A stretch of 5,479 nucleotides of DNA from Actinomycetota bacterium (GTDB taxonomy: Bacteria; Actinomycetota; Thermoleophilia; Gaiellales; Gaiellaceae). Of this stretch, positions 1-4,497 are shown piece after piece. Below the pieces are notes generated by a model. That model did not search any database, was not told where the DNA came from, and worked only from the letters and a program-made list of their open reading frames with translations. A program made the position numbers and the translations under genes. Every line of letters starts with the position of its first letter. Position 1 is the stretch's first letter. The DNA lies in NCBI GenBank assembly GCA_003162235.1, contig PMMN01000050.1, positions 1,806 to 7,284 on the forward strand, given 5' to 3'.

Positions 1-39
1 CGCGCCCGCGCCCGCGGAAGGCGCGGATCTACTTCGTAA
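1..39 (+). CDS. possible C-terminal tail of an upstream gene (partial)
   Basis: Frame 1 reads RARARGRRGSTS and then a TAA stop at 37-39. An Arg/Ala-rich basic tail is a common way for GC-rich actinobacterial proteins to end, and the next gene starts 70 bases downstream on the same strand. The fragment is too short to name. By context (Ppx, MutT1-like and CHAD genes follow) a polyphosphate kinase would be a natural neighbour, but nothing in these 12 codons shows this. Frames 2 and 3 are also open here, so even the reading frame is uncertain. Confidence 0.25.
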   Translation, partial: RARARGRRGSTS

Positions 40-94
40 CAGCGCCGTTACCAAATGGTCGCCAGCGGGGCGGTTCGCAGGCCGAACACCTCGC

Positions 95-100
95 TAGACT
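95..100 (+). promoter_or_regulatory. candidate -10 hexamer TAGACT for ppx, leaderless type
   Basis: TAGACT fits the actinobacterial -10 pattern TANNNT and ends 8 bases before the ATG at 109. Transcription would then begin at or next to the start codon. No Shine-Dalgarno sequence lies in front of that ATG, which agrees with a leaderless mRNA. There is no good -35 box about 17 bases further up. The same hexamer lies 10 bases before the proposed start of the Nudix gene. Confidence 0.35.
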
Positions 101-108
101 CGGGCTCA

Positions 109-987
109 ATGCGAGTGGGTGTCATTGATGTCGGAGCCAACACGGTGCGCGTGCTCGTTGTGGAGCAGACGACGCAGGGGCCTCGAATTGTCAAGGAGCA
201 GAAGGCCCGCCTGTCGCTCGGCGCTGATGTGGAGGCAACCGGTTCGCTCTCGAGCGATCGCATCAAACAGACGGCCGAGTATGTCCGCGCCTACGCGCGG
301 CTCGCGCGCAACCTCGGCGTGAGTAGCCTCGACGTCCTCGTCACCTCTCCCGGGCGACAGGCCCGGAACGGGCACGAGCTCACCCGAGAGCTCAGCCGGG
401 CCAGTCGCACCGACACCCGGATTCTCTCGAGCGAGATGGAGGGTCAACTCGCCTACTACGGGGCGATCTCCGCAGTTGGGCCGCTCGCCGGCAGGACGCT
501 CGTCTGCGACGTGGGCGGAGGCTCGACACAGCTGATCGTCGGTGAGAGCGACGCTGTCCTCTGGCAGCTCTCAGTCGATATCGGCTCGCTTCGGCTGACC
601 CGCCGCTTCGGATTCGCGCGTGCAGCGACGAGCTCGAAGGTCGTCGCGGCGCGCTCCGAAGTACAGCGCCTGCTCGGGACGACACGTATCCCCGCCGTGG
701 CACAGGCGTACGCAACCGGGGGTACGGCGAAAGCCCTGGGTCGGATCTGCGATCGTGAGATGACGGGCGCGGCGCTCGAGCAGGCGATCACTCGCATCTC
801 AGCGCTTTCACCGACCAAGCTGAGCAACCTCTACCCGGTCGGGTACTGGCGAGCGGAGCGATTGCTCGCCGGTGCGCTCATCCTGTCCGAGTTGCAGAGG
901 CGTGCGGGAGTCCCGCTCAGAGTGGCGGGCGGTGGCATACGAGAGGGTGCGGCGCTAACAATGCTCGACCGCCTTGCTGCCGCCTAG
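109..987 (+). CDS. ppx: exopolyphosphatase / guanosine pentaphosphate phosphatase (Ppx/GppA family)
   Basis: A 292-residue member of the ASKHA-fold Ppx/GppA family. Such enzymes release phosphate from the end of polyphosphate or convert pppGpp to ppGpp in the cytoplasm. The family's nucleotide/phosphate loops appear in order: GVIDVGANTVR (4-14), ILSSEMEGQLAYYG (105-118, acidic catalytic region), LVCDVGGGSTQL (131-142), SVDIGSLRLT (155-164), YATGGTAKAL (201-210) and GGGIREGAAL (274-283). The length matches the short actinobacterial Ppx form, which lacks the C-terminal HD-like domains of the long E. coli enzyme. The frame is open back to an ATG at 55, but homology begins at the Met at 109, so I chose that start. 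Small departures from consensus are ANT for the usual SNS, STQ for STE, and Met between the two glutamates of the acidic loop. Substrate preference (polyphosphate or pppGpp) cannot be read from sequence. The gene converges on the Nudix gene with overlapping stops. Confidence 0.93.
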   Translation: MRVGVIDVGANTVRVLVVEQTTQGPRIVKEQKARLSLGADVEATGSLSSDRIKQTAEYVRAYARLARNLGVSSLDVLVTSPGRQARNGHELTRELSRASRTDTRILSSEMEGQLAYYGAISAVGPLAGRTLVCDVGGGSTQLIVGESDAVLWQLSVDIGSLRLTRRFGFARAATSSKVVAARSEVQRLLGTTRIPAVAQAYATGGTAKALGRICDREMTGAALEQAITRISALSPTKLSNLYPVGYWRAERLLAGALILSELQRRAGVPLRVAGGGIREGAALTMLDRLAAA

Positions 988-1415
988 CGCGGACTCGCGT
1001 CGGGCGGGATGAGAACCTCGGCGGCGGCCGCAAGCAGCTCTCGGTCGCGCTCGTAGCTCAACAATCGTTTGGCCTCGACCAGTGGTCGCCAGCGGAGCTC
1101 GTCCACTTCTTTATTGGGCTGGAACTGCCCGGATAGTGGTCTCATGATCCAATAGCGGACGACCTTTGCCCTGCCCTTGCGATCGACATACTCCGAGGAG
1201 GGGAGTTCGACGGATAGCTCGCAGCGTAGGCCAGTTTCCTCATGCACCTCACGCAAAGCGCAAGCGGTGTCGGACTCACCAAGCAAGGTTTTTCCTTTCG
1301 GGAACGTCCAGTCGTCGTAACGCGGGCGATGGATGAGAGCGACTTCCGGCTCCCGTTCGCCAGTTCGCCAGAGAACGCCGCCGGCTCCTCGGATTCGACC
1401 GTCAGGGTTCCTCAC
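984..1415 (-). CDS. Nudix hydrolase, MutT1 N-domain-like
   Basis: A Nudix pyrophosphohydrolase that would cleave nucleoside-diphosphate-X substrates such as 8-oxo-(d)GTP or diadenosine polyphosphates with Mg2+. From the GTG at 1415 it has 143 residues, the normal size of a single Nudix domain. The Nudix box is perfect over residues 41-63: G41, E47, R55-E56, E59-E60 and G62 fit GX5EX7REUXEEXGU. It is preceded by RYDDWTFPKG (32-41), typical of the MutT1/Ap4A-type group, and followed by VDELRW (104-109). The frame stays open to a GTG at 1634, which would add 73 residues. That extension is Arg-rich, resembles no domain and spans a terminator-like hairpin, so I prefer the GTG at 1415, where VRNPDGRIRGAGGVLW opens the domain. 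There is no Shine-Dalgarno, but TAGACT lies 10 bases upstream. Its stop overlaps that of ppx. The histidine phosphatase encoded upstream on the same strand corresponds to the other MutT1 domain. Confidence 0.9.
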   Translation of the reverse strand: MRNPDGRIRGAGGVLWRTGEREPEVALIHRPRYDDWTFPKGKTLLGESDTACALREVHEETGLRCELSVELPSSEYVDRKGRAKVVRYWIMRPLSGQFQPNKEVDELRWRPLVEAKRLLSYERDRELLAAAAEVLIPPDASPR

Positions 1416-1425
1416 AGGAGCGCGC

Positions 1426-1431
1426 AGTCTA
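1426..1431 (-). promoter_or_regulatory. candidate -10 hexamer TAGACT for the Nudix gene
   Basis: Read on the minus strand, TATAGACT lies just after the terminator-like hairpin, and TAGACT ends 10 bases before the GTG at 1415. This would give a leaderless or nearly leaderless Nudix transcript separate from that of the upstream phosphatase. It repeats the arrangement seen before ppx. No convincing -35 element is visible. Confidence 0.33.
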
Positions 1432-1580
1432 TAGAGAAACGCCGCCGGACCCGAGGCGGCGCGGCGAGGCTTGCCTGTCTCGTGCGCCGGCTGCCTCCCG
1501 CACTCGGTCCTGCGGCGTTTCCTTGAGATGGCTACTCGGAGTAGCGGATGGGAGCCCTTCCCGATACCCCTTGCTCGAGC
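1430..1580 (-). ncRNA. candidate small RNA or structured leader of the Nudix gene
   Basis: This stretch lies between the histidine phosphatase and the likely Nudix start, and has the layout of an independent RNA. A promoter-like TTGACA-N17-TCCTAT precedes it (1615-1587). Several inverted repeats lie inside it: GGGA/TCCC (1550-1562), the near-perfect GCTACTCCGAGTAGC (1531-1545 read on the minus strand) and a longer CGCCG...CGGCG stem. A GC hairpin with a T-rich tail ends it at about 1433. It matches no RNA family I know: the conserved bases of SRP RNA, 6S RNA, T-box, and the TPP, cobalamin and c-di-GMP riboswitches are missing. It could instead be an attenuated 5' leader, or simply GC-rich spacer in which hairpins arise by chance. 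Confidence 0.28.
1433..1461 (-). terminator. terminator-like hairpin between the histidine phosphatase and Nudix genes
   Basis: On the minus strand a perfect 7-bp stem CGCCGCC/GGCGGCG (1461-1455 with 1446-1440) encloses an 8-base loop and is followed by TTTCTCT (1439-1433). This is the form of a modest intrinsic terminator. It would end transcription coming from the histidine phosphatase gene, or from the candidate RNA, just before the Nudix promoter hexamer. The T tract is interrupted by C, so termination may be partial. Confidence 0.42.
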
Positions 1581-1586
1581 AGCGTA

Positions 1587-1615
1587 ATAGGAGAATCTCA
1601 GGGATTGGGTGTCAA
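1587..1615 (-). promoter_or_regulatory. candidate sigma-70-type promoter TTGACA-N17-TCCTAT
   Basis: On the minus strand a perfect -35 box TTGACA (1615-1610) is followed after exactly 17 bases by TCCTAT (1592-1587), with transcription expected from about 1580. The -35 box is consensus and the -10 box is weak (a final T and an internal TAT). It begins 46 bases after the end of the histidine phosphatase gene, and would drive the structured stretch and perhaps the Nudix gene. Confidence 0.35.
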
Positions 1616-1661
1616 TCGGGTTGCGGGCGGGCACCGGCCTGGTGAAGACGCCTGCGGTCGG

Positions 1662-2153
1662 TCAATCCTCGGGCGGCGCCATGTACTGACCGCCCGCGAT
1701 CTCTCCCCGGTCCAGCTCCAAGATCCAGGTAGACCCCTTCTTCGCCGCCGACGGGCCGTCGAGGGGAATGTGTCGCGTTCGCAACTCGGCCAGCACGGCC
1801 TCGATCACATCCCCGTGCGTGCAGAGTGCGGCGCCACCAGCGAGCGCGAGCCGATCGATCAGAGCAAGCGCGAACTCGGCGGCGACTCCCTCGAGAAGAG
1901 CATCGACCGGCTCGATCGCGATTCGGCGTGCGGCGGCGAGCGGTACCAGAGTTTGAACGCAGCGTAGGGATGGGCTTGTCACAAGCCGGTCGACCGGGAA
2001 CTCGGCGAGCTGCGTGACAAGACCATTTGCCTGGCGACGACCGGCGTGATCCAGCGGCCTGAGGTCGTCCGTCCCCTGCCAACGCGAGCGATCTCCCGCC
2101 TTGGCGTGACGGATGAACAGGAGCGAATGTGCGCGAGTTTCAAGAGTTGGCAT
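1662..2153 (-). CDS. histidine phosphatase, SixA / MutT1 C-domain type
   Basis: A 163-residue protein of the histidine phosphatase (phosphoglycerate mutase-like) superfamily. The expected active-site elements are all present: LLFIRHAKAG (11-20) with the nucleophilic His16 and Arg15, SPSLRCVQT (60-68) with Arg64, the acidic LLEG (87-90, Glu88) and CTHGDVI (111-117) with His113. RPLDHAGRRQA (32-42) and the KKGSTWIL end region (138-145) resemble SixA proteins and, more closely, the C-terminal domain of mycobacterial MutT1. That domain helps process nucleotide products such as 8-oxo-GDP. Here it is a free-standing protein encoded upstream of a separate Nudix gene on the same strand. No signal peptide is seen, so it is probably cytoplasmic. 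The ATG at 2153 is the only sensible start and has no clear Shine-Dalgarno. The substrate could equally be a phosphoprotein (SixA role) or a phosphorylated nucleotide. Confidence 0.88.
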   Translation of the reverse strand: MPTLETRAHSLLFIRHAKAGDRSRWQGTDDLRPLDHAGRRQANGLVTQLAEFPVDRLVTSPSLRCVQTLVPLAAARRIAIEPVDALLEGVAAEFALALIDRLALAGGAALCTHGDVIEAVLAELRTRHIPLDGPSAAKKGSTWILELDRGEIAGGQYMAPPED

Positions 2154-2176
2154 GCTTGGCTCAGCCGATCTCGTAA

Positions 2177-2207
2177 CCGAGGCAACGCTTGGAAGTTACT
2201 GCCTCGG
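2177..2207. promoter_or_regulatory. 8-bp perfect inverted repeat upstream of the histidine phosphatase gene
   Basis: CCGAGGCA (2177-2184) and TGCCTCGG (2200-2207) pair perfectly around a 15-base loop. The repeat ends 23 bases before the phosphatase start codon at 2153. It could be a repressor-binding dyad or an mRNA leader hairpin. On the plus strand only CTTTCTCC follows, so it is a poor terminator, and no plus-strand gene ends just before it. Confidence 0.42.
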
Positions 2208-2346
2208 CTTTCTCCTGGCTGTCTGATGTGAACCGCGAGGCCACAGGCACAGCGCCGGCTTTGGTTGCGTTGCGGTGAATGATCGGTGACAACCTGGAAA
2301 CCCGGGACCGTAGACAGTCCAGTCGAGCCCGGAAGGGTCGTTCCGC

Positions 2347-2377
2347 TTGTTGGAAGGGTGTTGTTTCGGACTATTCT
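2347..2377 (+). promoter_or_regulatory. weak promoter candidate for the CYTH-CHAD gene
   Basis: TTGTTG (2347-2352) and TATTCT (2372-2377) resemble -35 and -10 boxes, but the spacing of 19 bases is long. Transcription from about 2384 would give a leader of about 34 bases before the ATG at 2418. The -10 lies in the loop of the TTCGG/CCGAA inverted repeat. Purely a pattern match. Confidence 0.2.
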
Positions 2378-2417
2378 CTTCCGAAGGACGTCGCACTCCA
2401 CAGCGCCGCCGACAGCT

Positions 2418-3866
2418 ATGGCCCGTGCCCTCACCGAGACGCTGGAACGCGAGCTCAAGCTCGGCGCCGGGCCGCACTTCAAGCTCCCGTTTTTACCCGG
2501 ACAGCCGATCGAGCCGCGTCTCTTCGTTTCCACCTACTACGACACTCCTGGGTACCGGCTCGCGGCCGCGCATGTGACGCTCCGGCATCGCGTCCAGAAG
2601 AGGCGCGGGCTCTGGCAACTGAAGCTTCCCCAGGAAGGCGACCGGCTCGAACTCGAGCTTCCCGGTCGCGCGGACGAAATACCGGTCGAGATCCGCGATC
2701 TCGTGCAGGCGTACGTCCGGGGCGACGAGCTGCTCCCGATCGCCAGGCTTCGAACACGGCGAATCGGCATGCGCGTCCACGATCTCTCGCGCGAGGTCGC
2801 GGAGGTCGTGCACGACACGGTCAACGTCCTCGACGGCCGGCGTACGCTGCGCCGTTTCACAGAGCTGGAGATCGAGCTGATCGACGGCGATCGCCGAGAC
2901 CTCCATCGCCTCGAACAGGCGCTGCGAAGCGCAGGCGCAAGCGACGGCGAAGAGCGGCCGAAGGTTTTCCAGGCGCTCGACCTCTCCGTGCCCGTCGCAC
3001 CTGCAGTGCCGGATCCAGACGCGCCACCGACCGAGCACCTGCGTTTCATGCTCGAGTGGCAGTACCGGGCGGTCCTGGTGCACGACCCAGGCACGCGGCT
3101 GGGGCGCAATCCGGAGGAGCTACATCAGATGCGCGTAGCGACCCGACGCATGCGGGCGCTGCTGCGGGCGGGCCGACCGCTTGCCGATCTCGGCCCGTGG
3201 GAGGAGGTGCGAGCCGAGCTCTCCTGGCTCGGAGACGTGCTCGGTCGGGTGCGCGACCTCGACGTGCTGATCGATCAGTTCGAGCAGCAGGCGAGCGAGT
3301 TCGAGTCGGCCGATCGGCGCAGTGTAGGGAGGCTCATCGGCCTGCTGCGCACCGAGCGAGCCGTGGCCCAAGAGGCGCTGCTGTTTGCGCTGCGGAGCGA
3401 GCGCTACTCACATCTTCTCAACGCGATCGAGGACAAGCTCAGCGCGACGCCGTTGCCCACCTCTTTCATCTCGCTGCGCGAGGTCGCCGGCGGCGAGTTT
3501 CGCAAGCTTCGGAAGACCGTGCGCGCACTCGGGGAACAACCGACCGATGCCGCGCTCCACGCTACGCGGATCCGAGGCAAGCGCGCCCGCTATGCCGCCG
3601 AGCTGGCCGAGCTGGCGGTCGGAAAACGCGCCACGAACTTCGTGCGAAAGGCAAAGGCGTTCCAGGACGTTGTGGGTGACCACCAAGACGCTGTTGTCGC
3701 GGAGGAGAAGATACGAGTTCTCCTCACCAAAGTGGGCGGTACGCGCACCGGTTTCGCTGCGGGCCGGCTGATCGAGCTGCAACACGCCCGCCGTCGAGCG
3801 GCGCGCGCAGCGTTTCCCGCTGTCTGGGCCGAGCTCAACCGCAGCGGGCACCAGGCTTGGCAGTAG
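2418..3866 (+). CDS. CYTH and CHAD domain-containing protein
   Basis: A 482-residue two-domain protein. The N-terminal CYTH (triphosphate tunnel) domain, about residues 5-190, shows the diagnostic ExExK signature as ERELK (10-14), STYYDTPGYRL (38-48), TLRHR (54-58), WQLKLP (66-71) and an acidic ELEIEL strand (149-154). The C-terminal CHAD domain, about 205-475, has the conserved basic helices: HQMRVATRRMRALL (236-249), LGDVLGRVRDLDVL (271-284), HATRIRGKRARYAAEL (381-396) and FQDVVGDHQDAVVA (415-428). CYTH proteins hydrolyse inorganic triphosphate or related triphosphates (E. coli YgiF has this domain pair), and CHAD domains bind polyphosphate. A polyphosphate-linked triphosphatase is therefore the best guess. 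There is no signal peptide. I chose the ATG at 2418 because the ExExK motif follows directly; a GTG at 2286 in the same frame adds 44 unremarkable residues. No good Shine-Dalgarno is seen. Confidence 0.92.
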   Translation: MARALTETLERELKLGAGPHFKLPFLPGQPIEPRLFVSTYYDTPGYRLAAAHVTLRHRVQKRRGLWQLKLPQEGDRLELELPGRADEIPVEIRDLVQAYVRGDELLPIARLRTRRIGMRVHDLSREVAEVVHDTVNVLDGRRTLRRFTELEIELIDGDRRDLHRLEQALRSAGASDGEERPKVFQALDLSVPVAPAVPDPDAPPTEHLRFMLEWQYRAVLVHDPGTRLGRNPEELHQMRVATRRMRALLRAGRPLADLGPWEEVRAELSWLGDVLGRVRDLDVLIDQFEQQASEFESADRRSVGRLIGLLRTERAVAQEALLFALRSERYSHLLNAIEDKLSATPLPTSFISLREVAGGEFRKLRKTVRALGEQPTDAALHATRIRGKRARYAAELAELAVGKRATNFVRKAKAFQDVVGDHQDAVVAEEKIRVLLTKVGGTRTGFAAGRLIELQHARRRAARAAFPAVWAELNRSGHQAWQ

Positions 3867-4146
3867 AAGGGCCGCGCGTCCCGAGCTGGCTTGTGCTTTC
3901 GGCAGTCAGGGTTCGTACGTCGCGCTTTGGGTCATCGCAAGCGAGGTGCGTTCGAACTTTCGATCCTGGGATTAAGAGGAGACTCCGGCGATCTCGGTCT
4001 AGCTGGAAAACGAGCGCTCTCGAGCGCATTCAGGTCGCTCGATCTCGGCCGATCTCGGTGGAGCCGGTTGCCCGAATGTTGCCCCCAAAGTCTTGATGAG
4101 CGCCACTGCCACGGCGGTCGCAGGTTCTGGTCGAGATCCTCGCCGA

Positions 4147-4290
4147 AACGGCGCACGAACTACTCGCAGCAGGCTCAACTACCAGACCCCGGCAGAGGTC
4201 GCGAAGTCCCGGGGAGGATGAACAGCAACTAACAAAAACAGCGGCCTAGAGTGTCGAACGCGACGAGGTCCAGGCCACCCGATTTCGTGA
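4147..4290 (+). pseudogene. possible decayed C-terminus of an IS3-like transposase
   Basis: Frame 1 reads SRLNYQTPAEVAKSRGG and then TGA at 4219-4221. LNYQTPAEV closely resembles the (L)xYxTPAE motif near the C-terminus of IS3-type DDE transposases (orfB). After the stop the same frame continues TNKNSGLECRTRRGPG up to another TGA at 4288, also in the style of such tails. Upstream in this frame there are stops (4000, 3973) and no recognisable integrase core, so at most the last part of a gene survives. No terminal inverted repeats or target duplication were identified. The similarity is short and is judged from memory of the family. Confidence 0.3.
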
Positions 4291-4427
4291 TCTCGCCTGC
4301 TCTAAAAAAGGCATTCCAAACGAAGCTGGGTTCGAATAGGATTAGCTCCACACGTTGGTAGAAAGTAAGCTCCCCACCCCGACCCGGTCCTGCGGATCTC
4401 AGACGGATAACGCAGACACCAGCGCGA

Positions 4428-4475
4428 GCGCCGGCGCGAGATTTCCTCGGACGCTCAAGCAGGGGACGGGCCCCT
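4428..4475 (+). promoter_or_regulatory. dyad symmetries in the VWA gene upstream region
   Basis: Two inverted repeats precede the VWA gene: the 10-bp palindrome GCGCCGGCGC (4428-4437) and a small hairpin AGGGG-ACGGG-CCCCT (4461-4475), which ends 9 bases before the Shine-Dalgarno. They could be operator or leader structures. The second is close enough to the ribosome binding site to influence access to it. No clear -10/-35 pair was found. Confidence 0.25.
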
Positions 4476-4484
4476 AACACACCC

Positions 4485-4490
4485 AGGAGG
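4485..4490 (+). promoter_or_regulatory. ribosome binding site AGGAGG of the VWA gene
   Basis: A perfect AGGAGG lies 7 bases before the ATG at 4498 and fixes that start. It is the only strong Shine-Dalgarno in the window; the other genes appear to lack one. Confidence 0.88.
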
Positions 4491-4497
4491 CGCGGCA

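Larger units (their letters stand above)
2154..2417. other. divergent intergenic region between the phosphatase and CYTH-CHAD genes
   Basis: This 264-base spacer must hold the promoters of both flanking genes. It contains an 8-bp hairpin at 2177-2207 and two smaller ones: CGGAA/TTCCG (2330-2334 with 2341-2345) and TTCGG/CCGAA (2365-2369 with 2381-2385). The frame of the CYTH-CHAD gene is open here back to a GTG at 2286. The 44 codons this would add look like untranslated sequence, with no domain similarity, so I treat them as non-coding. Confidence 0.5.
3867..4497. other. 630-base region without a convincing gene
   Basis: From the CYTH-CHAD stop to the VWA start I find no open frame with recognisable protein character. 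Long frames exist on both strands (for example 3891-4232 plus and 3932-4156 minus), but their translations are Arg/Ser-rich with no domain pattern. The region holds three copies of CGATCTCGG (3989, 4040, 4050), an inverted repeat CGAGCG/CGCTCG (4011-4016 with 4035-4040), a possible transposase-tail relic (4147-4290), a lower-GC patch at about 4295-4370, and the VWA upstream region with two dyads. No tRNA can be folded around the TTCGAA-like words at 3951 and 4331. Confidence 0.55.

Noticed and set aside
1430..1630. Known riboswitch, T-box, SRP or 6S RNA in the gap
   Set aside because: The CTGAGA and GGGAAGG words recall TPP and cobalamin elements, but the remaining conserved bases and the order of stems are missing.
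1416..1634. 73-residue N-terminal extension of the Nudix protein from GTG at 1634
   Set aside because: The extension is Arg-rich with no domain match and would be translated through a terminator-like hairpin and a promoter hexamer. The domain begins right after the GTG at 1415. It cannot be fully excluded without homologues.
2286..2417. 44-residue N-terminal extension of the CYTH-CHAD protein from GTG at 2286
   Set aside because: CYTH proteins start close to the ExExK strand, which follows directly after the ATG at 2418. The extension has no signal peptide or known motif.
2279..3679. 466-codon plus-strand frame overlapping the CYTH-CHAD gene
   Set aside because: The translation is Arg/Ala/Gly-rich low-complexity sequence, typical of an alternative frame in GC-rich DNA. 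The CYTH and CHAD motifs are in the other frame.
3940..4350. tRNA-like T-loop words (GTTCGAAC near 3950, GGTTCGAAT near 4330)
   Set aside because: No matching T-stem, anticodon arm or 7-bp acceptor stem could be built around either word on either strand.
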